DNA of 64,000 nucleotides, taken from positions 62,001-126,000 of the forward strand of contig NZ_BMWB01000002.1 of the NCBI RefSeq assembly GCF_014651015.1. Direction: 5' to 3'. A program made the translations under genes and the position numbers. Positions 16,830-25,944 of this stretch are shown here, piece after piece (positions within the stretch are counted from its first letter, which is position 1; the number at the start of each line of letters is the position of its first letter). The stretch is from Streptomyces xantholiticus (lineage in GTDB: Bacteria > Actinomycetota > Actinomycetes > Streptomycetales > Streptomycetaceae). The notes under the pieces are model-generated. The model made no database searches. It saw only the letters and a list, made by a program, of their open reading frames with translations, and was not told the DNA's origin.

Positions 16830-16975
16830 CGAGGCGCTTGGGGCGAGCCTCCACCGCCGGCCGCTTCCGCGGTGGTCACGCGATGGCACCGCGTGGCCCT
16901 TGCACTTGATCACGGGAATGGCGTAGTGCAGGGGGTGCGGTACGTGGCGTGAACCCCCAGTAGAGCCTAATCGGA

Positions 16976-19600
16976 TCATTTGCCGCGTTCGTCAAGCATG
17001 CCGGGCAGGAGGTCGGCGAGTTCACGCTGGATCTTCTCGGCTTCGGCCGCGCCGATACGCTCGAGAATCGAATGAGCATTCCGAAAATGATCGATCGCGA
17101 CCACGGTCTCGCCTTCGTAGTGGGCGTGGCGACCGATCCCGGCGAGCGCGAGGGCTTCTTCGAACGGACTATTGAGGGAGCGCGCCAGGGAAAGTGCCAA
17201 CTCGTGATGTTCAAGGGCCTGGGTGTGCCGGCCCGAAGCGAACAACAACTTCCCGATCTCGTTGAGGGTGGCGGCTTCCCCGAGGCTGTTCTCCATCTCG
17301 CGATAGAGGGTCAGCGACTGGTCAAGGAGTTCGGCGGCCAGAGTGAGGTCGCCGGTACGGACGTGCGCGGCGCCGAGGGCCCAGAGCACATCCGCCTCGC
17401 CGAGTGGGCTGTCCACGCATCGGCACACGACCAGGGCTTCTTCCAGGTACCTCACCGCCGCGTCATATTCCTCGGCGGACAAGTGTGTGACGCCCAAGTG
17501 GTAAAGCGCCTCCGACTCGTCGAACCGACTGCCCATCTCGCGGAAGACGGTCAGGGCCTCTGATTGTGCCTCGGCGGCGGCCTCATACCTGCCGGTGGTG
17601 CACCACACGGCGCCCAGCCAGTTCTGGGATTCCGCCATGCCTATGCGATTGCCGAGATCACGGTGAAGAGCCATCGCCTTCTCGAGCACCTCGGCCGCCA
17701 CCGGGTAGTCATCGAGAAGCCAACGGACGAGGCCCAGATGGTGCAGAGCATTGGCCTGCCCAAGCAGATTCTCCACATCGCGGTAGAGCTTCAACGCCTG
17801 CTCCAGCAACTGCGATGCGCCAGAATAGTCGGACTGCCAGTACCGCACGATTCCGAGTTGGGTGAGGGCGTCGGCCTGCCCCTCCTGGTCGCCAAGATGG
17901 CGATACAGCGAAAGTGATCGCTCCAGGGCCTGTGTGGAAACTTCATGTTCGTTGGTCAGCTTATGGATGATGCCCAGGTGGCAGAGAGCGGACGCCTGCC
18001 CAGAGAGATCACTGACATCACGATAGAGCCCGAGCGCACAGTTCACCGCTTCACGTGCCTGCGGATAATCACCACTCAGGTACTGCACGGTCGCCAGTCG
18101 GATGAGGGCACGTGCCTGTTCGGGCGGGTCGGCGCTGCGCTGCGCTGCCGCCGTCGCGGCGCGGTGGATCTCGATGGCCCGGTCCCAGGGGCCTGCCTGC
18201 TGGAGATACCTGGCCATCGCCTCGGCGAATCGCACGACCCGCGGATGCTGACCATGCTGGATGGTGCGCTGAGCACAGGCCAGAAGGTTGGCGCGTTCGC
18301 TCTCCATCCACTTCAACGCTTCGGTGCGGCTCGCCAGATCGGGACAGCTTGGTGCTCCGGAGATTGACGGGATTCCCGCCCGGAGGGTATGGCCCAGCTG
18401 CCGGTCAGCGAGAGAGGCGGTTTGACGATAGTAATCGAACAGACGCCCCATTGCCTCTTCGTTGCCGGCTTCCCCGTCCGCCTCGGCGAGAGCGCGGGTG
18501 TAGTCACGAATCAGATCGTGCATGTGATAGCGCCCACGGCGCAGTTCGTCGATCAAATGGTCGTCGTACAGGGCGGCCAGATGACGGCGGGCTTGGCTAC
18601 GAGGGACGCCGACCAGCGCCGCTGCGGCCCAGTCGTCGAGCTCCTCCCCCGGATGCAAGCCCAACCGTCGGAAGAAGAGCTTCCGATCGGCCGGGAGGTC
18701 CTGGTAGGACAGTTCGAATGTTGCGGCCACTGCGCTGTCTTCCGCTCGCAGTTCATCGAGCCTGGTCTGCGCATCCGCCATGTCCTCGATGAGGTCTCCG
18801 AGCAGCCACGAAGGATGGTGACGAAGCCTGCCGGCCAGCATGGAGACGGCCAAAGGAAGGCAGCCGCAGAGACGAACGAGGGCGTCGGCGTCGGCCTCCT
18901 CGCACGAGACGTCCCGGCCCGACAGCGTGCTCAGCAAGTTGATGGCTTCGTCGGGCGCGAGAGGGCCGAGCGAGATCGAGACCGCCCCGTCCAGGGCGCT
19001 GAGCCGCCGTCGGCTGGTCACGAGGTTCAGGCAGTTGTCGGTGCCGGGGAGCAACGGCTCGACCTGATGGTGGCCGGTCGCATTATCCAGAATGAGCAGT
19101 ACCCGCTTGCCGGCGAGCCTGTCGCGCCACATTGCGGCACGAGCGTCCAACCCGGCAGGGATGTACTGCGCAGCCACCCCGGCGATGCTCAATAGCGAAC
19201 CGAGCACGTCGACCGGCTCGACCGGAAGTTGTCCTGCACTATGGGCGTGCAGGTTCACGAACAGCGTCCCGTCAGGGAAGGCATCAGCCAGCAGATGTGC
19301 TGCTCGGACCGCGAAGGCGGTCTTTCCAACCCCTGGCATTCCATCGATCGCATAAACCGGGAGCGGCCCTCTGGACGCCGACGCATGACGCACAGCGTCG
19401 ACGAGCTTCTGCAACTCCCCGTCACGGCCCTCGAATGCAAACGTATCCCGCGGGAGTGTATTGGTGACTGAGGCGGGCGCTGCCGGCAGGCCTTCGTAGA
19501 TGTACTGGTCGCCGACCGCCTGGTAGATCCGGCTGCCATCTTCGGCGCCCGCCCGCAGGCTCACGTCCGGCTGGTCCTGTCCGCGCCTCCCGCCGTTCAC
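16976..19600 (-). CDS. NB-ARC (STAND) NTPase with TPR repeats
   Basis: An 874-residue signalling NTPase. Walker A GMPGVGKT is at 87-94, Walker B VLLILDN at 167-173, and the GCLPLAV motif of NB-ARC proteins lies near 250; a winged-helix region follows. From about 470 to 860 there are eight or more 40-residue TPRs (for example QASALCHLGIIHKLTNEHEV, QADALTQLGIVRYWQSDYSG). There is no effector domain in this chain, unlike most STAND proteins. Residues 26-34 read YQAVGDQYI, echoing the tail of the preceding gene product. It starts with GTG and shares a GTGA overlap with the upstream gene. Base composition looks less GC-rich than core genes, suggesting acquisition. Likely role: nucleotide-switched sensor in a conflict system or regulation. 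Confidence 0.85.
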   Translation of the reverse strand: MNGGRRGQDQPDVSLRAGAEDGSRIYQAVGDQYIYEGLPAAPASVTNTLPRDTFAFEGRDGELQKLVDAVRHASASRGPLPVYAIDGMPGVGKTAFAVRAAHLLADAFPDGTLFVNLHAHSAGQLPVEPVDVLGSLLSIAGVAAQYIPAGLDARAAMWRDRLAGKRVLLILDNATGHHQVEPLLPGTDNCLNLVTSRRRLSALDGAVSISLGPLAPDEAINLLSTLSGRDVSCEEADADALVRLCGCLPLAVSMLAGRLRHHPSWLLGDLIEDMADAQTRLDELRAEDSAVAATFELSYQDLPADRKLFFRRLGLHPGEELDDWAAAALVGVPRSQARRHLAALYDDHLIDELRRGRYHMHDLIRDYTRALAEADGEAGNEEAMGRLFDYYRQTASLADRQLGHTLRAGIPSISGAPSCPDLASRTEALKWMESERANLLACAQRTIQHGQHPRVVRFAEAMARYLQQAGPWDRAIEIHRAATAAAQRSADPPEQARALIRLATVQYLSGDYPQAREAVNCALGLYRDVSDLSGQASALCHLGIIHKLTNEHEVSTQALERSLSLYRHLGDQEGQADALTQLGIVRYWQSDYSGASQLLEQALKLYRDVENLLGQANALHHLGLVRWLLDDYPVAAEVLEKAMALHRDLGNRIGMAESQNWLGAVWCTTGRYEAAAEAQSEALTVFREMGSRFDESEALYHLGVTHLSAEEYDAAVRYLEEALVVCRCVDSPLGEADVLWALGAAHVRTGDLTLAAELLDQSLTLYREMENSLGEAATLNEIGKLLFASGRHTQALEHHELALSLARSLNSPFEEALALAGIGRHAHYEGETVVAIDHFRNAHSILERIGAAEAEKIQRELADLLPGMLDERGK

Positions 19601-20013
19601 CGTTCGGTGATGTGCTGATCGCGTCCTGCCTGGTAGACCCGGCCGTGGTCACGCGCAGTGGCCCTCAACTCGATGGAGGTGACCCCTTCCCGTTCCTCGG
19701 GTGTCAGATGCGGCGTGAGCGTCTCGTCCAACAGTCGCCGCAGCTCAGGCGCCAGCTCCGGGTTGTCACGCACCAGTTGCTGCATGCGCATCCGCCACAC
19801 CCCGGCAAGGGCCTCCTCGGTCGTGTCGTCGCCTGCCTCGCGGGCCGCCAGCACCTCGGTCCGGGCCTGCGCCAGGTCGGCCTGCACCATCTCTGACTGA
19901 TCAAGGCCACCACGCCGCCACAGCGCAACGACGCCCGCACGGGCGTGTTGCCAGGCGTCCGTGGCCATCGCCCCGACCAGCGCCGTTCCAGCCGCCACCA
20001 CAACCGGGTCCAT
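19597..20013 (-). CDS. Small helical partner of the NB-ARC NTPase
   Basis: A 138-residue protein. It begins with a hydrophobic segment (VVVAAGTALVGAMATDAW, residues 4-21) that could be a membrane anchor or buried helix, followed by charged helices (QADLAQARTEVLAARE, RRLLDETLTPHL). It ends with GRVYQAGRDQHITER. The YQAGRDQHI tail resembles YQAVGDQYI near the start of the next protein. I chose the ATG at 20013, preceded by GTGGGGGCG. Its stop overlaps the NTPase start (GTGA), so the two are co-translated. Function not established; probably a membrane-linked or adaptor subunit of the NTPase. Confidence 0.75.
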   Translation of the reverse strand: MDPVVVAAGTALVGAMATDAWQHARAGVVALWRRGGLDQSEMVQADLAQARTEVLAAREAGDDTTEEALAGVWRMRMQQLVRDNPELAPELRRLLDETLTPHLTPEEREGVTSIELRATARDHGRVYQAGRDQHITER

Positions 20014-20189
20014 CGCGCCCCCACAATCCCCAGGCCGGTTCCTTACCTCCATACGCACAGTACACAGCGATGCTCACTGGGTTACCGCTTTCGAGGTATT
20101 GGGGTCTGCCGAACGAACGCCCCGACCCGGCCGTACATGTGTCGCGCGATCAGCTTTCTTCATGGCCGAGCTCGACCGGCCGCATTTGC

Positions 20190-20585
20190 GCTCGTAGCGT
20201 TCATCGACGAGCGCCGGGACCCCTTCGGCGGAGTCGAGCCGATCGCACCGTCCTCGCCCAGCGAGGTGTCAGCATCGCCCCTTCCACCTACTACGCGTTC
20301 AACAGCCGCCCGGCGTCGCCCCGTTCGGTCCGTGACGCACAGCTGACAGAGTTGATCTGGGAAGGTCCACGCGGACAACCACGGCGTCTACGGGGTCCGC
20401 AAGGTCTGGGCCGAGCTGAAACACCAGGACCACCAGGTGGCCCGTGCACGGTCCAGCGGCTGATGAGGTCCGAGGGCCTGTCCGGGGCCGTGCGGGGCAA
20501 CAAGATCCGCACCACCGTCCCCGGCGAGCGGGCGATGCGGGCGCCGGACCTGGTGGACCGCGACTTCGTCGCCCCGGCACCGCCG
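20190..20585 (+). pseudogene. IS3-family transposase OrfB remnant
   Basis: Pieces in three frames together resemble the N-terminal half of IS3-type OrfB: VAFIDERRDPFGGVEPI, then VSIAPSTYYAFNSRPASPRS, then NHGVYGVRKVWAELKHQ, then VQRLMRSEGLSGAVRG and TTVPGERAMRAPDLVDRDF. At least two frameshifts (near 20366 and 20443) break it, and the DDE catalytic half is absent. It is a dead fragment. Confidence 0.75.
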
Positions 20586-20599
20586 GCCGGCCAGGTCCG

Positions 20600-20786
20600 C
20601 AACCGCACGCGGCGCGGCCGTGCCGGTGGCCGTCCGCCGGCTCTCGACCAGCAGGACTACAAGGCCCGACACGCGGTCGAGTGCGGGATCAGCCGCCTCA
20701 CGCAGCACCGGGCCGTCGCGACCCGGTATGACAAGCTCGCCGTCCAGGCCACCGTCCAGATCGCCGCGATACACCAGTGGGTGTGA
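20600..20786 (+). pseudogene. IS5-like transposase C-terminal remnant
   Basis: Directly after the IS3 piece the frame switches to the end of an IS4/IS5-type transposase: DYKARHAVECGISRLTQHRA and VATRYDKLAVQATVQIAAI. Intact relatives have a few more residues between LAV and ATV, so a small deletion is likely. Nothing of the catalytic core upstream remains. The junction shows that two unrelated insertion sequences were joined by deletion. Confidence 0.75.
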
Positions 20787-20857
20787 GCCACCGCCCCTCG
20801 TCCGGCCGTGCCATGCTGGGCCACCGAATTCGGCAGCACACGCATGGGGAGAGTTCA

Positions 20858-21154
20858 GTGGCCGCCAGGTACTACTGCGCTGACAGCGAGAACGGCGACC
20901 ACGTCGACGACCCGTCAGAGGACGCCCTGTTCATGCTGATCGACGACCTCAACGACACGGACAACACCTTTGTCGTCATCCAACCCGACCAGGACGACCC
21001 CTCCTGGTTCGCTTCTGTCGCCGTCCTGAAAAACGGCGGATACGAGATCGTCCGCCGCGACACCACCCGCCACGAACACGACGTCGTCGTCGCGACCAGC
21101 ACCGACCACATCGCAGGCGACCTCACCAAGTGGCTGGCCGCCCGCATTTCCTGA
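20858..21154 (+). CDS. Small acidic hypothetical protein, possibly immunity-like
   Basis: A 98-residue intact gene among debris. It reads as a compact alpha/beta protein, acidic at the start (DDPSEDALFMLIDDLNDTDN), with strands FVVIQPDQ, FASVAVL and YEIVRRD and a C-terminal helix GDLTKWLAARIS. GTG at 20858 has GGGGAGA upstream. No domain is recognised with certainty. The size, acidity and fold pattern are like those of actinobacterial immunity proteins (for example the Imm1 type), but no toxin partner is present. It ends where an integrase fragment begins. An immunity role is speculation. Confidence 0.6.
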   Translation: MAARYYCADSENGDHVDDPSEDALFMLIDDLNDTDNTFVVIQPDQDDPSWFASVAVLKNGGYEIVRRDTTRHEHDVVVATSTDHIAGDLTKWLAARIS

Positions 21155-21395
21155 AGGTCTGGACACCGGAACCGACTGGTCAATTCCTCGACTTCGTCAA
21201 GGACGACTGGCTCTACGAGCTGTGGCGCGGCTTCATCTTCCTCGGCCCCCGTCGCGGCGAGAGGGCCGCGCTGCCCTGGAGAGGGGTCAGCACGACGCCC
21301 TGTGGCTGCGGATCTCCGGAACAGATCGTCGAGGTGGCCTGCAAACTGTACGGCGAAGCCCCGAAGGCCGACAGCGTCCGCGCCCTCAGGGCGAC
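21140..21395 (+). pseudogene. Tyrosine integrase remnant (left copy)
   Basis: The frame reads KVWTPEPTGQFLDFVKDDWL, then LYELWRGFIFLGPRRGE and, after a likely small shift near 21310, EQIVEVACKLYGEAPKADSV. This is the start of the catalytic domain of phage/ICE-type tyrosine recombinases (the first catalytic Arg region is GPRRGE). The His-x-x-Arg and Tyr parts are absent. A second fragment with a matching QIVEIAYRMYDEAPKQDSV segment lies at 26940-27543. Confidence 0.7.
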
Positions 21396-21399
21396 ATCG

Positions 21400-21640
21400 C
21401 CGTCTTCTTCGCCCACGGCGCACGGCGCACGGCAGCCAGGTGAAGCCTGGGCTGTGGCAGGGCAGACCAACCGGACTCCGATCTTCTCGGCCTGATCACC
21501 CTGGCCGGCCGGGGCCAGGACGATGCCGTCAACGCGACCGTGACGTGGGTACGGGAGCACTGCACCGCGAACGGCCTGGAACTGGTCCGGGTTTCGAGAC
21601 TTCAACGACCGCTACCCGGAGGCGCAGCGATCTGACTTCT
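21400..21640 (+). other. Unrecognised coding-like fragments
   Basis: Short pieces in two frames look coding (AVNATVTWVREHCTANGLEL, then after a shift DFNDRYPEAQRSDFSLDALD) but match no family that I know. They have no start and are probably another decayed gene between the integrase and the SDR relics. Confidence 0.3.
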
Positions 21641-21917
21641 CGCTCGACGCGCTTGACGCGGACCCTGTCCGCCGCGAGCTCGGGGGGCCAGGCTCGTGGG
21701 GAGCGTGTGCACACCGCCCTTGGTGATGACCGGAGCCGACGCGGGGAAGCCGGCGATCGCGTTTGTCCAGCGCCGTACCGATGTTGACGATGCTTCCGCC
21801 GCGGCCCTGCTCCCGCATCCTGCGCACCACGGCCTGGGTGGTCAGATAGGTCCCCTTGAGGTTGCCCGCCTGGTACCCGTCCAGCTGCTTCTCCGTGAGA
21901 CAGCCGAGGCCGCCCAT
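21640..21917 (-). pseudogene. Short-chain dehydrogenase remnant
   Basis: The minus strand reads NLKGTYLTTQAVVRRMREQG, then GRGGSIVNIGTAL, the middle of a classical SDR. After a frameshift it continues as NAIAGFPASAPVITKGGVHT and, after another, APELAADRVRV. The catalytic Tyr-x-x-x-Lys region is replaced or lost (ASAPVITKGG), as in some atypical SDRs. Neither the cofactor-binding N-terminus nor the C-terminus is present. Confidence 0.65.
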
Positions 21918-22037
21918 GACTGCACCTCGGTGCTACACATCCACATGCGTAACACCGTTTCGTCCGAACAGAATCCCGCCAAGCGCGCATATCGCTACGC
22001 CTTCATGGAGGCGGCACGGAACGCATTGGAGAACGGC

Positions 22038-22068
22038 CACCCTAGGATCAGGCACTGACCCTAGGGTG
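22038..22068. promoter_or_regulatory. Inverted repeat around CCTAGG (possible operator)
   Basis: CACCCTAGG (22038-22046) and CCTAGGGTG (22060-22068) form a perfect 9-base inverted repeat with a 13-base spacer. There is no T tract. The form suits a dimeric-regulator operator, perhaps left over from the SDR locus, but a weak terminator is possible. Confidence 0.35.
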
Positions 22069-22472
22069 TTCTGGACTCCGGCCATGATCGCGATCACCAC
22101 GAAACTGCGGCCAGAGCCGTTTCGCGCGGCTCATGCGCGAAGCCGGGCCTCGCCAACATCAGCCTCCGCCGGACTGGCAAGGCCTCACCTGTCGCGACCT
22201 GGACGCCGACCTGGCCCCTGACCTTTCGCCAACGCCAAGATCTCCTTCGCGTCAAGATCTCCTTCACTTTCTACAGCGAGCTCGCCGAGATCAAAGACGG
22301 GGGCGGCATAGCGTCGCGTCCACCATGGCCGTGCGCCCGTGAGCCCGCTTCCTCCTCCCCCGCTCCCCCGGCCCCAGATGCACTGTCGTTCTCGCGATCC
22401 ACCCCCTGGCAGACCGGGCGACCGCTACGGTGGTCCTCGCCGCCGACGCGGCTGGGGGGATTCGGGGGGAAA
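22069..22472. other. Gene-free stretch before the CHAT operon
   Basis: No convincing gene in these 400 bases. There is a 13-base direct repeat CAAGATCTCCTTC at 22236 and 22253 (17-base period). The last 60 bases should contain the CHAT operon promoter; GGGGGGAAA precedes the GTG at 22473. Confidence 0.35.
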
Positions 22473-25400
22473 GTGCAGGAATTGAGCCCGGAGCTGCGTG
22501 CCAGCATCCAGCGGGCGATGGCCTCACCTGATGAGGAACGAGCGTGGGCGTTCGACGCACCGGAAGCCGTCCTGGCGGGAAGGACGCACTACAACGTCGC
22601 GCACCGCTTCTTCGGCATTGAGGATCGCTTGACGCCTGAGCAGATCGCCGCCGACAAGGAGCTCTTGGAGGTGGTGTACCTGGTCGCCGGCTACCACCTC
22701 GCCCGGTGTCAGCATCTGCCCGAGGAGCACGCGGCCTGGGACCACCACACCACTGTCTTCCTCTTCGCTCTCGTGCACGCGGTGCGGCCCGGCGCGGTGC
22801 CGCAGCCGTTGCGCGAGTCATTCGCAGCGCATCCGCCGCAGGTGGTGGCGGCACACGAGATCGTGCACGCCGTGGGCAACGCGCTGTTCATGCCAAGTGT
22901 GCCGGCCCGCTTCAAAGAGGGTGTCACCCTGGCGGCCGCACTCATCGGCAAGGCACGGGAAGGGGCACGCGGGACGAAGTCCGAACCGCCCATCACCTTC
23001 AATCTCGGCACCGCCATGGTGAACTTGGCCGATTTCGGCATCCACCCGGAGGAGGCGTGGCCCGCAGGCCTGTACCTAATGCGCGAGGCGGCCGCGGCAC
23101 TGCCCCCCGGCGACCCGGCGCGGGAGGAGATGCTGGCCCAGCTGCTGCGGACGCAAGCGAAGGCGCCCCCGGTGGTGCCACCGGAAGGCGGGGTCGCCGC
23201 GGAGATGTCGCACTACATGCGGGGCGGTGACCTGGACCGGCTCGACACGTCCCTCAAGCGATTGCGGGCCACCATCGAGGCGCCCGGAACCGACGAGCCC
23301 GAGCGCAGCCACCGTCGCTTGGAGCTTGCCCAACTCCTGCGGATGCGCTTCGAGATACGGGGCGAGCTGGCCGACTTGGACACGTCGATCACCGAGCTGG
23401 GGGCTCTTCTCGCCGACGGTCGGCTCAACAAGGACGAGCGAGCCTCGGCCTACTCCTTCCTGGGCCTTGCCCACCTCGATCGGTACACCGCTCTGGGACA
23501 GCTCGGCGACCTGGACGCCGCCACCGAGGCCGTACGCCGTTCGCACGAGCCCGAGTTGGCGGCTTCTCCCCGCCACACACAACGCCTCACGAACCTCGCC
23601 GCCGTCCTCACCGCCCGGTTCGACACCCACCAGGACCGGGCCGACCTCGACGAGGCCGTCGACCACCTGACGTACGCGGTGGCCGCCACACCGCCGTGGC
23701 AGCACGACAGGCCAGTCATGATGATCAAACTCGCTCTCGCGCTGTGGCTGCGCGGCAGGCACACGCAGGGGGACGCGGACATCGAGGCGGCCGAGGCCAT
23801 CCTGCGACAGGTGGCCGGTGATCCAGGGGAGTTGGGCCCCAGCCAGCAGCTCGCCCGCATGCATCTGGGGCACCTGCTGATGACACGAGGGCGGGACCGG
23901 GGCGACATCTCGGACGTCGTCGAGGCCGTCGAACACCACCGCATCACTGCCCTGAGCCCCACGCAGGACATCCGGACCCGGCTGCACTGCGCTGCCCTGT
24001 GGGGCGCGACCAGCATGAGGCTGGGTGCCGTGGACGAAGCGTGCACCGCCTTCAGGTGCGCCCTGACCGAGCTGCTGCCCAAGCTGACCGCACGGGCGCT
24101 CACCCGGAAGTCCCAGGAGGTGCGCCTGAGCGAGCTGCCGGCGCTGGCGAACGTCGCCGCGGCTGTGGAGATCGCCGCCGGCCGGCCCCGTGAGGCGCTG
24201 ATCCGGCTGGAGCAGGGCCGAGGGGTCCTGTTGGCGCAGGCCCTGCGACTGCGCGGGCGGCACGAGGAGCTGGCCGCTTCGTCCCCCGCGCTGGCCGACC
24301 GGTTCGAGCAGGTCTGCGCGGAGCTGGTCGCTGCCGAGCGCAGCCCCGAGAAGCGCGAGGAGTCGGCGGCCGCGTTCGACGAACTGGTCGACAGGATTCG
24401 CGCGCTCCCTGGGTTCGAGCAGTTCCACAGACCACCGGACTGGGACCAGCTGAGCCGGGCCGCGGCGCACGGGCCCATCGCGGTGATCAACGTCTACGGT
24501 CCGGCATGCCACGTCCTGCTCCTGCACCAGCCTCCGGGGCGCGACCGCGGCGAGATCGACGTACTGCCGTTGGACGGCGTGACGGAGGAGGAGATCGGTC
24601 GCCGGGCCGACGCGTTCCGGACGGCCGCGGCCATGCTCGCGGGGGGCGTGCTGGGCAGCGAGCGGCGCCGGCAGAACCTCGTGCTGAAGGACACGCTTCG
24701 CTGGCTGGGCCGGTGCATCGTCCGCCCCGTGCTCACCCGCCTGGGCATCGACCGCCCGCGGCAGAACAAGCCCCAGCCGCGGCTGTGGTGGTGCCCGACA
24801 GGTGTGCTCGCCTTGCTGCCCCTGCACGCCGCGCTGCTCGACGAGGCGGACGTCTACACCCACGACCGCGTCGTCTCCTCTTACATACCGACACTGGGAT
24901 CGTTGCTGTACGCCAGGCACAGACCCGCTCCCGCCCCCGGCGACACTTCGCTGATCGCGGTCGCGGTCGACGCCGGTGACGCGTATCCGCGCCTTACCGC
25001 ACTGGACGACGAACTCACCGCGACGCAGCAGTTGTCCGCTCGCCGGAACGAGCTCAGGGACGGGCAGGCCACACCCCAGGCAGTGCTCGCGGCGCTGCGC
25101 TCCCACACCCACGCCCACCTGGCCTGCCACGGTGTGCACGACCGGCGGGACCCGTCACGCAGTCGGCTGCTGCTGCACGCGGGGGATCTCACGCTGAGCG
25201 AGCTGGCGGCGGAGCGGCTGACCGAGGCGGAGTTCGCCTACCTGTCCGCCTGCCACAGCGCCGCCCCCGGTCAGGAGCTGGTCGACGAGGTCATCTCCGT
25301 CGCGTCCGCCTTCCAGCTGTGCGGCTACCGGCAGGTCATCGGCAGTCTGTGGACCGTGGAGGACGCCATGGCCCCGCAGCTGGCCCACGGCGTCTACCGC

Positions 25401-25526
25401 GCCCTCGCGGCGCCCGACAGCCCGGGAGCTGCGTACGCCCTGCATCACGCGATCGGGACACTGCGGCAGCATACGCGCTACGGTGATCCGCTGTTCTGGG
25501 GCTCAATCATCCACAGCGGGCCGTGA
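22473..25526 (+). CDS. CHAT-domain protease with TPR-like repeats
   Basis: A 1017-residue protein. The C-terminal 300 residues form a CHAT domain, a caspase-like cysteine protease fold, with both catalytic residues present: His886 in HLACHG and Cys927 in YLSACHSA. The closing motif GYRQVIGSLWTVED is typical. Residues about 230-640 are helical repeats with the TPR-like pattern of actinobacterial CHAT proteins (GELADLDTSITELGALL, DRADLDEAVDHLTYAV). The N-terminal 220 residues (LARCQHLPEEHAAWD, FNLGTAMVNLADFGIHPEEA) match no family I recognise. No signal peptide. GTG at 22473 follows GGGGGGAAA. It heads a three-gene operon. CHAT proteases act as death or immunity effectors in bacteria; activation here probably needs its two partners. 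Confidence 0.9.
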   Translation: MQELSPELRASIQRAMASPDEERAWAFDAPEAVLAGRTHYNVAHRFFGIEDRLTPEQIAADKELLEVVYLVAGYHLARCQHLPEEHAAWDHHTTVFLFALVHAVRPGAVPQPLRESFAAHPPQVVAAHEIVHAVGNALFMPSVPARFKEGVTLAAALIGKAREGARGTKSEPPITFNLGTAMVNLADFGIHPEEAWPAGLYLMREAAAALPPGDPAREEMLAQLLRTQAKAPPVVPPEGGVAAEMSHYMRGGDLDRLDTSLKRLRATIEAPGTDEPERSHRRLELAQLLRMRFEIRGELADLDTSITELGALLADGRLNKDERASAYSFLGLAHLDRYTALGQLGDLDAATEAVRRSHEPELAASPRHTQRLTNLAAVLTARFDTHQDRADLDEAVDHLTYAVAATPPWQHDRPVMMIKLALALWLRGRHTQGDADIEAAEAILRQVAGDPGELGPSQQLARMHLGHLLMTRGRDRGDISDVVEAVEHHRITALSPTQDIRTRLHCAALWGATSMRLGAVDEACTAFRCALTELLPKLTARALTRKSQEVRLSELPALANVAAAVEIAAGRPREALIRLEQGRGVLLAQALRLRGRHEELAASSPALADRFEQVCAELVAAERSPEKREESAAAFDELVDRIRALPGFEQFHRPPDWDQLSRAAAHGPIAVINVYGPACHVLLLHQPPGRDRGEIDVLPLDGVTEEEIGRRADAFRTAAAMLAGGVLGSERRRQNLVLKDTLRWLGRCIVRPVLTRLGIDRPRQNKPQPRLWWCPTGVLALLPLHAALLDEADVYTHDRVVSSYIPTLGSLLYARHRPAPAPGDTSLIAVAVDAGDAYPRLTALDDELTATQQLSARRNELRDGQATPQAVLAALRSHTHAHLACHGVHDRRDPSRSRLLLHAGDLTLSELAAERLTEAEFAYLSACHSAAPGQELVDEVISVASAFQLCGYRQVIGSLWTVEDAMAPQLAHGVYRALAAPDSPGAAYALHHAIGTLRQHTRYGDPLFWGSIIHSGP

Positions 25527-25552
25527 AGGCTGGGGAAGGGGAGGGGAACACC

Positions 25553-25939
25553 ATGAGCGACGAGCGTGACGGACGGCGACGCCTTTGCGCGGCGCTCGCC
25601 TGGCTCAGGGACGAATTCGAGGGAGAGGGCCGAGGCGCGGAACTCCACGCCGCGATGCAGGCGGTACTCGCCGAGACGCCGGTACGGCAGGTCGTCGCGC
25701 GGCTGGGCCTTGCCGAACACGAGCTGGACGACGAGGCCGCAGCCGTGCGTGGGCGCGAACCCTGGGACATGATCCCCCCGGAAATGATCCCCCTGCCGAG
25801 CCCACGGTCGGCTGGCGAGATCTACCGCTGCCCGGACGGGTGGTGCAGCCTGAATCGGGTACGTGAGCCCGGCGGCCCGCTCCCGTCGGAAGGGCGCTGC
25901 TGGCTGCGCGACCGGCCCCTGCGCATCGTGGAGGCCTGA
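25553..25939 (+). CDS. Small Cys-containing protein of the CHAT operon
   Basis: A 128-residue protein. The N-terminal 70 residues form helices and include a helix-turn-helix-like pattern (TPVRQVVARLGLAEHELDDE). The C-terminal part has two Cys close together (YRCPDGWCSLNR) and a later Cys (EGRCWLRDRPLRI), suggesting a small metal-binding or disulphide knuckle. ATG at 25553 is preceded by GGGGAGGGGA; an in-frame GTG at 25523 overlapping the CHAT stop (GTGA) is an alternative. It lies between the CHAT protease and a membrane protein, so it may be an adaptor or inhibitor. Not identified as a known family. Confidence 0.75.
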   Translation: MSDERDGRRRLCAALAWLRDEFEGEGRGAELHAAMQAVLAETPVRQVVARLGLAEHELDDEAAAVRGREPWDMIPPEMIPLPSPRSAGEIYRCPDGWCSLNRVREPGGPLPSEGRCWLRDRPLRIVEA

Positions 25940-25944
25940 AGCCC

